From: Ahaetulla prasina
Taxonomy: Eukaryota; Chordata; Lepidosauria; Squamata; Colubridae
Length of the DNA stretch: 64,000 nt
NCBI RefSeq assembly: GCF_028640845.1
Contig: NC_080539.1
Span: 103,318,554 to 103,382,553 of the forward strand
Reading direction: 5' to 3'
Of the stretch, positions 11,003 to 22,165 are shown one piece after another. A program made the position numbers and the translations under genes. How positions within the stretch are numbered: the stretch's first letter is position 1; every line of letters begins with the position of its first letter. Below the pieces are notes generated by a model that was not told where the DNA came from, made no database searches, and worked only from the letters and a program-made list of their open reading frames with translations.

Positions 11003-11227
11003 TTCTCTCTCTCTCTCTCTCAGCAAACAATTGTAGGCCAATTCTATACAGATGTATGGTATGTGGAAGCAAGTCTTTCTGATTTTGTTAAGACCAGAAT
11101 GCATAAATTTCCTTGGTTTTAAATAGGTAAAAAGTAGTTTTTGTCCAAAATAAAATGACCCAGGTCGTACAATCATACAATCCAATAATAGAGAATCAAT
11201 ATTTCTCTCCATCCCTCTCTCTCTCTC

Positions 11228-11267
<40 letters not shown>

Positions 11268-11500
11268 ATCCACAGTTACTCATGCCCTAATCTAAGCTGC
11301 ACAAGGGAGAGAGAGAGGGGGAGGGGAGAGAGAGAGAGATTTTATTATTTGATTGTACGACCTGGGTCATTTTATTTTGGACAAAATATACTTTTTACCT
11401 ATTTAAAACCTAGGAAATTTATGCATTCTGGTCTTAACAAAATCAGAAAGACTTGCTTCTACATACATCTGTGTCGAATTGGCCTACTATTGTGCAGTTG
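11003..11500. repeat. Imperfect inverted repeat with microsatellite loop
   Basis: The left arm (about 11023-11189) and right arm (about 11341-11498) are reverse complements with few mismatches. Both encode, on opposite strands, a frame with MIVRPGSFYFGQ and LKPRKFMHSGLNKIRKTCF. (CT)n at 11004-11021, (CT)n(AC)n at 11215-11264 and (GA)n at 11306-11339 border the arms. A transcript across it could fold into a hairpin of about 150 bp. Confidence 0.85.
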
Positions 11501-14500
11501 TGCCTATGGAAATGTAGTCAAGCTATACCGTGTGGTACTGTATATGATATAGTCATAAGTAAGTCTTGGATTCTTCATAGCTGGTTTTGCAGCGCGTGAG
11601 TTCGCATATTGAAAATGAGATTTTATTTCAGAATTCAGACCGGTATCTGGCGTGTGCATTGCTTAGCTGTGAGAGAAAGGGTTTGGGTCACTTAGGGAAA
11701 GGGAGGCATTGCTTGTTCCTGCATCGATAACTGATAAGGAGGCATAAGGGAATAAGAGCAAGGCAACAGGCTGAAGTTTTGCTACTAAGGATTTTGCGGT
11801 AAAACAATAGACTTCAGGCAATCTACCATTTCCTGACAATTCAACTTTTTCTTTGGCTAGATCCATTTAAAAAGGAGCATAACCAGTTGTTTAACCATGG
11901 CTAAACCTGGCTAAAATCATGACTAACCAAACTAAAAAAGGACAACCAGGCAAAGTAAAAACATAGAATCTTTTAATGAGGACAGCACTGAAATCATTGT
12001 AATAAAATAATTTACACTGCTGTAGAGATGCAATTAACCTGAAATAGCTGGGTAATCTGTGTTAGAAAGGAGTTATATTAGTAAGGAGATGCCACTTTAC
12101 AGCACAGCAGAGAGATAGAAGATGTGAAAAGTATGTCAGTAGAACAAAATCCAAAAAAGAAGTGGGTGGGAGGGGGAAGGGCTTTACCTCATTATTGGCA
12201 GGCCAATTAAGTTTCCATCCTACCTAAACTCTTACTAGCTGACATTGAACAGAGGAGAGACTAGACATCCTCCCTGCCACTCCTTGACCTTAGTAGAATA
12301 GAAAATTTCAACACATGAAAATTTGCATATTGCACGATTGTGTTACCTAGTTTGGGTAATGAAACATCTACAAGAAAACAACCAAGCTCAGAGAGCACCA
12401 AGGACCCTTCATTTCAACCGTGAACTACAAGTATTCTACTCTACCAGTAATTTCACAACTTGCATGAGAAAGAGACCGATGGAACAACCTCGGCAAGCAA
12501 CAATGTCAAGCTTCAGATAGCACCAGTGATGGACATGAAAGAGGGGATGGATTAAGGTAAAAAATTAAGTGGCATTTTAACATCTTTTAAAGCAGCCATC
12601 CCCATGTTAGTATCCATCCAGAATTATGGGCAGGGCAGCAATCTATTAAGGAAGTTTGATTTGGATTCTTGCCAGGAGTAGTACTTTGGCCAGAAGGTTA
12701 AAACAGCCCTTACCAATCCTGATTCTCTATTTCCTATTTTTGTAGCAATCTCTCCTCTCTATAGCAATCCCACAGAAAACGGAGCTTTTTATGGTCAAAT
12801 GCTACATTTGACATTTCAGTGGCATTTCATGGGCCACATTTCATAAAGGAGTGTGTTGAGCCAGTGTAAGAACTAAATTTCATTTCATCTGCACGGTTTA
12901 AATTAATGCAATCAATATGGTGACCTTCCTCCAGTCACGTTTTTCTTTATTTCCCCCATCTATTGTAATAAATTCTAGAAAAGAAATCGTCTTTTAAAGC
13001 TGCAAGTAGCCTTGGGTTTTTTTGCTCATGTACTCTGCTCCAGAAGGATGCTCTGACATCCAGTTTGGTCCATGGTTTCCTCCACCTACCCAATTAGCAG
13101 TCCTGATTATTGTATCTAAAATAATACAGGACAAATAAAGATACGAGGACCCAATCCTTCCTTCCAGCTCACTATATCCTTGTGACCTTTTTGAGTCCTT
13201 TCCATCTTCACTATCCCAATGAGATGGCGATGGTTGCGGTAATAATTTCAGATAGGCGATGGATCAGGCCCAAATATGTTCCCCTCCTGCTTTGCTTAAT
13301 GTAGACAGTCATCATGTGGGATTGCTATAATCGCTGCTAGCTACTGGGCAGCTACCTGTAATTATTTCTTTTTTTAGTGAGGATGCATAAAACTTTCTGA
13401 CTGCATTTAATTCCACACAAAACAATTTCTATATTTCATGTCGTGGTCCCGAATGAAATGGAGATAGTTCATCAATGCTGATGTGTGGTATAAAAAGAGC
13501 TGAGCAGCTCAGGGGTATGAGAGTGCATAAAAATGTTTTGTGTCCTGACCAGTACATTGCTTTAAACATTTTTACAATCAGCCCCAATTGTTCATTCTTC
13601 CCATGCAGAAGATACTCACATATTCATTTTTAAAAGGGCAAATCAACCATAATTCAGTTTATAAACTGTGGAGCCGGTTGTGAATGTCTGGATGAATATT
13701 CATTAGAATCTCTTAATCTGCCATCGATGGTGATTCATTAGGCATATGTAAATATCATTCACTTTAATTGCCCCTAAACTGACTTAACATAATATTGTCA
13801 TTAGCAAATTATTAGTTATTTGTGTAACTAATGGTACATTATGGTGCACACGTTAAATGGTCAAATATATGATTCTAATTATGAAGATATTTTATGTTGG
13901 GTGTTTTCTAAACTGTTTGATGAAATACAAAGGAGTTGAAGGAAATGTGGCATGTTAATAGGGAAGTTGCAGAACTTCATTATAGTTGTTAGTTTGCACC
14001 TTTGTGCAATAGACAAGCCATTTATTGAGGCCAAGGCTTTGATTGGTTATATATTGCTGACCCTTTTCTTCCCCTATCAAAGGTCTTGGAGAATTTCAAA
14101 TGGATGCCAATCTGTTTTTAACTGATGAAATCAGTCATCAGTTAATTATTGGTAGAGCTCCAGTAATATGACCTTTTAACTGGGCAATTGTAAGATAGGG
14201 AGGGGTGGGGAAAGTAATGGAGAGGGTGAAAGGCATCTATCTAAGATTAGACCTCAATGCCACCTACACCCGCGTCTGGCCAAAATACAGCATTTGGGTG
14301 TTTTTTCGTTAGATTGTAATAAATAAAGATGTTTAGAAATATAATTGCAATAGGGTTTAACAATTATCCTGAATCAGCTGAACTTCCTATTTTGGTTTTA
14401 TTTGATTTATAGTGCAATCATATCCCAAAATATCTCATCAATTTCTATTGTTTATTCCTAGATAAGTGCCGTGTAGAGTTACAATCTGAAACTTCTATTC

Positions 14501-14627
14501 GATAAAGGTTTGTTTTGCTTGTTTGTTCTATACTTCTCCCCTTCCTCTTCCTGTCCTTTTTTTTTATTGGGCTGGGGAGGGATCTTTCCCACACTAAAAA
14601 TGTGTGTGATTACTTTTTGTCACAAAT

Positions 14628-14684
<57 letters not shown>

Positions 14685-15055
14685 GCTCTCCACAATTTCC
14701 CAAATTTCTCCAGGAAAGGAATTAACAAATGTTGTATATAAGCCTTGTGTTGTTTTTGTTTTTGTTTTTGTTTTTGTATAAACATTTGTGGGTTTCTTAT
14801 GACAATCATTTACTTCTCTTTAAACACCAACTCAGTGAAATGACATCTTATAGATAAATTGATAAAATGCTTTAATATCTGTTTAGATTGATGTTAGTAT
14901 CTGCAGGTATATTTTGGAAATCTTACATTTCAAGTTTGTGAGTTTATTTTCTGATTGTACACAGTAATTCTTAATGTTTACTGACATCTTTCTTACTTTT
15001 ATTCTTCAATGGAACTTATTTTTTAAAATAAGAAATGGTACTCTAATGGGGATTA
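11501..15055. other. Mostly unique AT-rich sequence
   Basis: No gene recognised. 13440-13900 is AT-rich, free of visible repeats and dense in ATTA-type motifs, so it may be non-coding conserved DNA. (AC)n lies at about 14630-14678 and (GTTTTT)n at about 14749-14775; the ORFs across them are repeat artefacts. Confidence 0.45.
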
Positions 15056-15082
15056 GATAGAGAGATAGAGAGATGATAGATA

Positions 15083-15215
15083 CTGTGTTTCCCCAAAAAT
15101 AAGTCCCTGTCTTATATATTTTTGAACCCTGAAATAAGTGCTTGGCCTTATTGCCATGCGCTCAAAAGCCAGATTGGGCTTATTATCAGGGGATGTCTTA
15201 TTTTGGGAAAAACAG

Positions 15216-15217
<2 letters not shown>
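15083..15217 (+). mobile_element. TTTCCCC-family MITE, copy 1 (TA target)
   Basis: It starts CTGTGTTTCCCCAAAAATAA and ends TTATTTTGGGAAAAACAGG, nearly inverted, flanked by TA. The interior contains GAACCCTGAAATAAGTGC and GGGCTTATTATCAGGGGATG, shared with copies at 15.28, 29.25 and 59.86 kb. The TA flank suggests a Tc1/mariner-type source. Confidence 0.75.
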
Positions 15218-15261
<44 letters not shown>

Positions 15262-15283
15262 CAGACAGATAGATAGATAGATA

Positions 15284-15411
15284 CCATGTTTACCCAAAAA
15301 TAAGATCCTGTCTTATATTTTTTTTGAACCCTGAAATAAGTGCTTGGCCATGTGTTCAAAAGCCCGATTGGGCTTATTATCAGGGGATGTCTTATTTGGG
15401 GGGAAGCAGGA
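15284..15411 (+). mobile_element. TTTCCCC-family MITE, copy 2
   Basis: Same family and orientation as the copy 67 bases upstream, separated only by GATA repeats. The end is degraded (GGGGGGAAGCAGGA, then TA). Confidence 0.72.
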
Positions 15412-15490
15412 TAGATCTAGATATAGATAACCGGTAGATGATAGATAGATAAGACTGACAGACAGACAGACAGATAGACAGACGGATGAT

Positions 15491-15716
15491 AGCCAGTTTG
15501 GTGTTGTGGTTGAGTTGCTGACCTAGAAACCATGAGACTATGAATTCAGGTCCTGCCTTAGGCATGAAAACCAGCTGGATGACTTTGGACCAATCACTAT
15601 CAGCCCAATCTACTTCACCAGGTTGTTGTTTTGGGGAAAATAGAAAGAGGAAGAAGCATCATGTATGTTCTACCTTGAGTTATTTATAAATATGGGATAA
15701 AAATCTAATAAATAAA
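15491..15716 (+). repeat. tRNA-derived SINE
   Basis: The head AGCCAGTTTGGTGTTGTGGT and CTATGAATTCAGGTCCTGCC resemble A and B boxes. The body has CAGCTGGATGACTTTGGACC and CAGGTTGTTGTTTTGGGG, and the tail is AATAAATAAA. A related 5'-truncated copy lies at 17.79 kb. Confidence 0.7.
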
Positions 15717-16226
15717 CTGCCTGATTTGATCCCTGTCTTCTCTTTTCCAAAGCTGCAGTTGAAGGAATTTTTGGAAATTGATCATAAACATTTTTGAGGA
15801 ATTCCATGTCACCATGGTTATGGTCATGTTAGTGAAATTTTTGTAAAGGTGCTCAAGTCCATTTGTACCATATCCTCCTGCTGGATAGATAGTACAAGCG
15901 ACAATGTCATAGACAATGAGATAAAGCAGTTGATTGCCATTCAGTTACTGGATATAATCTATTAGCAACAGATTGAGAAAGAAATATTGAAGTTGCATAT
16001 CACATTAAGATCAAAATCATGCCTTACTGTTTGCTTGGTTTATATGACGTAGTAAGGTAAAACCAAGCAAACAAAAATATTGCTCATATTTATGGATAAT
16101 ATTATTAGAGATTATATTATAAACCAAAGCAATGTAGTACAATATTGTTTCGTACAAATGAATCAATAGCCCGGCTCAAGGCAAGGCAGGTTCTTAACCT
16201 CTTTCAACTGGTTGCCCTGTAATATA
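15717..16226. other. Stretch without recognised features
   Basis: AT-rich, no gene. A short inverted pair around TTGCTTGGTTT (about 16032) and AACCAAGCAAAC (about 16062) is visible but not otherwise interpretable. Confidence 0.45.
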
Positions 16227-16670
16227 CCATATTTTTCGGAGTATAAGATGCACCTTTTTTCCCAAAAAAAGAGGGTGAAAATCTGGGTGCGTCTTGTACC
16301 CGAATGTAGCCCCACCCAGCTTTTCAAACGGAGGCTTCAGAGGCTGAAAAAAGCATCAGAAACGGAGCTTCAGAAAAAAAGCCCCAAACGGAGCTTCACG
16401 GAGCTTAGAAAAAAAGCCCCAAACAGAGCTTCAGAAGCTTTCAGAGGCAGAAAAAAGTTTTTTCTGAAACAGAGTTTCAGAGGCAGAAAAAAAAAAAGAA
16501 AAAAAAAAGCAAGGCACAGAGCTCACAACCAAGGAACCTGTTGCTAAAATTCACCTCTGGGAACAGCTGATTGGGGGGGTATTCCGGGAGGCCGATCCAC
16601 CTGCCAATCAGCTTTTTCCTTATTTTCGTCCCCAAAAACTAAGGTGTGTCTTATATTCTGAAAAATACGG
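16227..16670. mobile_element. MITE with CCATATTTTTCGGAG ends, 444 bp (TA target)
   Basis: It starts CCATATTTTTCGGAGTATAA and ends TTATATTCTGAAAAATACGG, inverted repeats flanked by TA on both sides. The interior has tandem GAGCTTCAGAAAAAAAGCCC-like units and GGAACCTGTTGCTAAAATTC. The copy at 57.38 kb carries the same interior in the opposite orientation. The 111-codon ORF inside is a Lys-rich shadow of the repeats. Confidence 0.8.
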
Positions 16671-16761
16671 TAAAATGCAACTTCCATGTACAATCATCCT
16701 AGTTAATGTGGCAATTATGAGAATGAAAACCAACATGTTTGGAAAGAATCAGGTTCCTTTT

Positions 16762-16818
16762 TCCAGTTTGTATACACACACACACATGCACACATGCACA
16801 CACACACACATACACATT
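16762..16818. repeat. (CA)n microsatellite, interrupted
   Basis: CA dinucleotides with ATGC and CATA interruptions. Confidence 0.85.
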
Positions 16819-16832
16819 TACACTTAGCAATA

Positions 16833-16985
16833 GTGTTTAGACTTACATACCACCCCATAGTGCTTTACAGCATTCTCTGGGGGCCTTTATAATGTAAGCG
16901 TTATTAGCATATTGCCCCCAACAATCTGGGTCCTCCTTCAGTAAGATGGAAGGTTGAGTCAACCTTGATGAATCAAGATTATACC
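16833..16985 (+). repeat. Old LINE/SINE-like fragment
   Basis: CATACCACCCCATAGTGCTT, ATATTGCCCCCAACAATCTG and GGAAGGTTGAGTCAACCTTG form a block I recognise as a dispersed squamate repeat, probably a LINE 3' region. The family is not assigned. Confidence 0.45.
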
Positions 16986-17784
16986 TCCTAATAATAAATA
17001 CATAAAGAATTTCCACAAATGCAAGGACGAGAACAAAATTGAGGGAGCAACAATTTGCCTGTGGCAGTTTCAGAAAGCAGGGAAACTTAAACATGGAGAT
17101 TTGGAGTCTCTGAAAAGCCAGAGAGCTGAATCCTAGCAATAAAATGTTTCTGTCTGAGAAGACACCAAAGGCTGACATATGCCATATTTCTCCATTAGGA
17201 TTATGTGCTCTTTGATGGGTACACATCTGTGTACTCTGATACACAATAATGGGATACTTCTTGCAAGGGGATTTAAAGCATAAGGGTATTGCCTTCATCC
17301 ATAAGGGTATCCTCCTTTGGGGGATTGGGGGAGACCCATTCATATTCTATTCATTTCAGATGTATTACCGGTTTTTCAGATGTATTACTTCTTTTTCCAT
17401 GTGTCACTCAGTCTTAGACCCTGGTCTCACTTGCACTTGACTATATAAAATCTTCTTTCCTCCCTCTTAACTCTGACTATGCAAAATATCTTTTTTCTCT
17501 TTTGCCCCCAAAGGAATTGTCCTTTTCTTACCTTCAATCATTAGGACATCATTAGCTATAATTGTATAATAGCCATTTCTCTCTTATTCTGAGACCCTAC
17601 GAAAATAGCCTCAAGATGTGTAGAACCTGTTATTCTTCGTTACCAGTTGTCTTGAGGGTGAAATCAAATGACATCTTGTAGATATGATCAGAAATCTATT
17701 TTGGAAATGTTGACAGAGCCCTCCCACTGGTTACTACCTGCCCTACAAAATAGCCATTTTATTTATTCCTTTATAAAAAATATA
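16986..17784. other. Stretch without recognised genes
   Basis: The minus-strand 166-codon ORF that spans 17343-16843 overlaps the repeat fragment at its 3' end and shows no domain. I do not support it as a gene. Confidence 0.45.
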
Positions 17785-17948
17785 GTTCAGATTCCCCCTT
17801 AGCCATGAAAACCAGTTGGGCCAGCCACACTCCCTCAGCCCACTGCCCACAAGGTTGTTGTTGTTATGGGGGAAATAGGAGGACGATACATTTGCTGCCG
17901 TATTAATTGTAAAATTAATAAAGGCAGGCAATAAATAAATAAATAAAA
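17785..17948 (+). repeat. SINE fragment, same family as 15.49 kb
   Basis: CCTTAGCCATGAAAACCAGT, AAGGTTGTTGTTGTTATGGG and an AATAAATAAATAAA tail match the body of the SINE at 15.49 kb. The tRNA-like head is lost. The next 60 bases (CACCCATCTCACAAAATGTG) match another dispersed fragment near 40.53 kb. Confidence 0.65.
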
Positions 17949-18010
17949 TGTAGCCACCCATCTCACAAAATGTGGGTGGCATACAGCAAAAATAATAAAA
18001 ACAATAAACA

Positions 18011-18768
18011 TGTCAAACCTTTTTTTCCCCCTCACAGCTTTTTCCTTCTTCATCTCTAAATTGCTTCCTGAACGCTTTTCATATCCACCATGTCTCCCCA
18101 CCCTCCTGTGTTTGCTCCAGGCTTCCGACAAGATAGAGAAGATCTAAGGAGGGAACACGTTTTAACTACTCTGCTTTAACATATTTTAAAATAGACCTTA
18201 TCTTTGGGTACAACAACTCTACTTTTCTTCTATTTGAAAAATAATGAAAGATGTTTAGCTACAATTTTATTGTTCGTGGGGCAATTTTTCTATATTTGTT
18301 TTTCAATCTCTTCTGTTTCCCTCATTATGAAATAAGGAAGTGGTTGTCAGCAGCTAATTCCCTTTGATTCTCCTATGGAGTAGAACATAGCTACAGGTAC
18401 AATCATGACAGAGTCAGCCTCTCTAAGAGCCTGTCCTCACTTAGGAAATGATGTCTTCTGATTCGTTTTCTGTGTTAATTATTTTAACCTAGGATAATCC
18501 TAAACTGAGGGTTTGCGTGTGTTGGACTAAACAATTTAGGAAACCTGAGTGCTGTTCCTGCTGTATAATCGTTCTTGATATATGCCCTCCCTGCTAACTG
18601 ATAATATGCCGAAAAGAGTTGTTATCAAAAAAGAGAAAATAATTCTTATTGCTAATAACTAATGGTACCCTCAAAATTCATTTAACATTGTTTGGATTAA
18701 AATGGTGGGTTTCCTTCTGAAGAAGCAACCATCTCTTAGTCTGCCTTCTGAGTCAACTAGCAGCTGAT
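18011..18768. other. Unique sequence left of the hAT/gypsy nest
   Basis: No feature recognised. Confidence 0.4.
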
Positions 18769-18948
18769 CAGTATGGGATTCAAAACATTTTCCTACCGGT
18801 TCTGTGGGCATGGCATGGCTTGGAGGGCATGGCAGGGGAAGGACACTGTAAAATCTCCATTCCTTCCCCAATCCAGGGGAAGGTTATTGCAAAATCCCCA
18901 TTTCCTCCTGATCAGCTGGGACTCAGGAAGCAGAGAATAGATGGGGGC

Positions 18949-19137
18949 TGTAATGTATTTGAATTTTAGGAGGGAAATTTGAGCGGGGAAAATGCACATT
19001 GCTGATTGGCTGATGCCTTAGCCAAAATACTATTTAAAGAGGGGTTTTTGCCTGTTGGCTTTTGCTGGGATCACAATAAACTAAAGAACTGTTGTCACTT
19101 GTATCGTCTCTTGCCTCTTCATTGCCCGAACTTAACA
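18949..19137 (+). repeat. 5' LTR of gypsy element 1
   Basis: TGTAATGTATTT...CCGAACTTAACA, 189 bp. TATTTAAA at 19031 is a TATA-like box and AATAAA at 19075-19080 a polyadenylation signal, so U3-R-U5 organisation is plausible. Six differences from the 3' LTR. Confidence 0.95.
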
Positions 19138-19156
19138 TTGGCGATGAAGGTGGGAT
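19138..19156 (+). promoter_or_regulatory. Primer-binding site of gypsy element 1
   Basis: TTGGCGATGAAGGTGGGAT directly follows the 5' LTR, where minus-strand DNA synthesis is primed. I cannot name the complementary tRNA with certainty. Confidence 0.6.
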
Positions 19157-19238
19157 GTTGAAGGCAGTGAGACAGGAAAAGAGCTGAAGGAGCAACTTAG
19201 TTTCAACCCCAGCCAGTATCAAGAGCGGATACATAGCG

Positions 19239-19901
19239 ATGTCTAGCTATACGCCGCCAGCGCCATTCGACCCAGCCAAGGAGAAATGGGGGTCGTACAT
19301 GGCTCATTTTGAGTGTTTCCTTGAGGCGAACGAACTGCAAGGAGTATCGGATAATCGGAAGCGCGCTTACTTCCTGAGCCACTGTGGGCCAGAAGTCTTC
19401 GATACCGCCGAATCGCTGTTGGAACCAACGCCTGTACAATCGGTGCCATGGCAAACGCTACAGACGACGCTACGAGCACACTACGCGTCGGTGCCATCGA
19501 AGTTTGTACAACGGTTCGAGTTGAGGCAAAGAGTTCAGCGAGAGGGCGAATCGATAAGCGTGTACATGGCCGCATTAAGGAAAGCCGCAACCCACTGTGA
19601 GTATAGAGACTTGGAGGACTCTTTATTAGAACAACTCATTTGTGGGGTCAGGGACATCCGACTACAGAGGCGGCTGCTGTCAAAAAGCAACCTAACCCTG
19701 GCGATAGCCCTGGATGAGGCCGGGCACACGAGATGTCCACCAAAGCGGCGGAAACCTTACAAAAGCCAAACACGCCGAATGCCGCGGCGAAAGCAACGCC
19801 AGTCCACAGCAAAGAAATCCAGGCCGAATCAGACAGTGAAGAAGAGGAAGAGGTTTTCTACACCAGGAGGCTGGAGAGAGGTGACCGGGACGAGTGCGTG
19901 A
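19239..19901 (+). pseudogene. gag: Gypsy gag (N-terminal and capsid-like part), frame broken
   Basis: The frame starts MSSYTPPAPFDPAKEKWGSY at the first ATG after the primer-binding site. Its first 160 or so residues look like a retrotransposon gag domain: helical, with HFECFLEANEL, an AYFLSHCGPEVFD block and FELRQRVQREGESISVYMAA, the pattern of the retrotrans_gag family, which forms the particle. After about 19720 this frame turns into low-complexity Lys/Arg-rich sequence, while the neighbouring frame takes over with zinc knuckles. So the end to 19901 is probably out-of-frame translation after a one-base loss near 19722. In the family gag and pol often share one frame. Confidence 0.85.
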
Positions 19902-22165
19902 GTTGCGGAGGCCAACACCAACGACAGAATTGCAGGTTCAAAGACGCGATTTGTCAGCGGTGTGAAAAGAAAGGACACATAGCTCAGGCCTGTCGAGCCT
20001 CCCAACCTTCCCGCCAAAAATTCAAACCAGCCAATCAACAGGGCGCCGGTTCAGCGAAGCAGCCAGAGATTGGCCAGTTCAAAAAAGGCGTGAAGTCGAA
20101 TCACACCACTGTGCGAGTGGGCCACGCATCGACACGACTAGAAAAGAAAATATTCACTAAGACCTACATCGAAGGAGTGCAGTGTAAAATGGAGGTGGAT
20201 ACCAGCTCATCAATCACGATTATGTCCTGGGACACGGTTGCACAGGACCTGCCAGAAGTCGCGAAACGACAGCTGCAACCCCAAAAGCTGAGAGTGCAAG
20301 ACTACCAGGGAAACCGGATCCCCGTTAAAGGAGCCACAACGGTCAGAGTAAGATATGGACAATTCAAGAAAACCCTGCCGATCACCATCATTGATGGAAA
20401 CCTGCCCAGTTTACTGGGACTGGACTGGTTTCGAGCCCTAAGAATGGGCATAACCGGGATCCACAGCAATGGAGTCAACCTGAAGGACGAATTGTTGAAG
20501 GAATTTGAGGACGTTTTTCAAGACAGCCTGGGCAAGTACGTGGGGACCCCCATATCATTCAGTTTAGACCCCCAGGTAGTTCCCATTAGATTAAAAGCTA
20601 GGAGAGTTCCGTTCGCTCTCAAACCCAAGGTAGACAGGGAATTAGACAAACTAGTAGACCAAGGAATACTAGTCCCTGTCGACCATGCAAAATGGGAGAC
20701 ACCGATAGTGACACCAGTCAAACCAGACGGATCGGTCCGGATTTGTGCTGATTATAAGGCAATGCTTAACAGGGCATTGCAGAAGAGTGCTTACCCTGTC
20801 CCCATAGTCCAACATTTGTTGCATTCATTAGGACAGGGACAGGTTTTTGCCAAACTAGACCTGGCTCAAGCATACCAACAACTACCAGTTGACAACGAAA
20901 CGGCCGAAGCACAGACGATTGTCACACACCGGGGCACTTTTAAATGCACTCGACTTCAGTTCGGAGTTAGTGTAGCCCCCGGATTATTCCAAAACCTAAT
21001 GGAACAGCTCCTACAAGGTCTACCAGGAGTAGTTCCATATTTCGATGATGTACTGGTATCAGCAGAAAACTTGGAAGAATTAGGGGTCAAATTGCGGAAG
21101 GTTTTGGGCATTTTCAGGTCTGCGGGGCTTAAGGTTAAACTCAACAAATGCCAGATAGGAGTTGAATCTGTAGAATTCTTGGGTTACCGGATAGACAAGG
21201 AAGGCATCCACCCAACCGAGAGCAAAGTGCGAGCAATTAGAAAGGCTCCAACCCCAAAAAACAAAACAGAATTACAAGCATTTTTGGGGCTTGTAAACTT
21301 CTATGCGGTATTTTTAAAAAATAAGGCAACGGTAGCCGAACCGCTACATAAACTGCTAGTGAAAAAATCTGTTTGGACTTGGGGCAGGGTTGAGGCTAAG
21401 GCATTTGAAGAAGTTAAGAACCTCTTGTCCAGCGAGAGCCTTCTTATTCAGTACAATGGGACATTGCCACTGGTACTAGTTTGTGATGCAACACCTTATG
21501 GGGTAGGGGCTGTCCTCAGCCACAGGTTACCGAATGGTTCAGAAGCCCCTATCGCATATTTTTCCCGCACGATGTCTGCAGTGGAAAGGAACTATAGCCA
21601 ACTAGACCGGGAAGCCCTGGCTATAGTTTCTGGGGTTAAAAAATTCCACGAGTACCTGTTTGGGCGGCAATTTGAAATAGTCACAGACCACAGACCTTTA
21701 TTGGGACTCTTGGCGGGGGACCATCCAACACCGGTTGCGTTATCACCCAGGCTGACCCGTTGGACTATTTTCCTGGCAGCATATTCGTACCAACTGTCTC
21801 ACCGACCGGGCAAGGACTTGGGACATGCGGACGCTTTAAGTAGATGCCCATTGCCAGAGACTATTGAAAACCCGACCCCAGGGACGCCTGTCTTGTTAAC
21901 TGACTCTTTGGACTCTGGCCCAGTCACATCCACGGAAGTGACTAGGGCATCTTACAAAGATATTATTGTGAGAACTGTGATTGGTTGGGTGCAGAGGGGA
22001 TGGTCCGCTGCACCGGGGGATCATTTCAAAGAGTTTACAAAGAAGCGTTCGGAACTGTCGGTACAAGGGGGTTGTCTGTTATGTGGGGGGATAGAGTGGT
22101 TATTCCGGAGAAATTATGAGGGCATGTGTTGGAGCTATTGCATGTGGGCCACCCAGGGATTGTGA
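19733..22165 (+). pseudogene. pol: Gypsy gag-pol: zinc knuckles, protease, reverse transcriptase, RNase H
   Basis: The 810-codon frame has, in order: two zinc knuckles (C55-C58-H62-C67; C74-C77-H82-C87); an aspartic-protease region in which the active-site triplet reads D156-T-S instead of the usual D-T/S-G; reverse transcriptase with FAKLDLAQAY (D376) and YFDD (436-439); RNase H with D585, E627 and D652 and the closing HADALSR. The start at 19733 is the first ATG after the gag frame break, not a proven start. Past about residue 780 the frame leaves pol because of an indel near 22085; the tail to 22165 is out of frame. The reverse transcriptase and RNase H part looks otherwise intact; the protease substitution should inactivate processing. 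Confidence 0.92.

Larger units (their letters stand above)
15056..15490 (+). repeat. GATA/GACA tetranucleotide blocks enclosing two MITEs
   Basis: GATA-rich runs at about 15056-15080, 15218-15282 and 15412-15490 alternate with two related MITEs. GATA-rich (Bkm-like) sequence is a known abundant satellite class in snakes. Confidence 0.85.

Noticed and set aside
15056..15490. CRISPR-like array of repeats and spacers
   Set aside because: The units are tetranucleotide GATA runs and MITEs; there are no uniform repeats, no cas genes, and the sequence is vertebrate.
16843..17343. 166-codon minus-strand ORF
   Set aside because: Its 3' part overlaps a dispersed repeat, and the residues show no family pattern.
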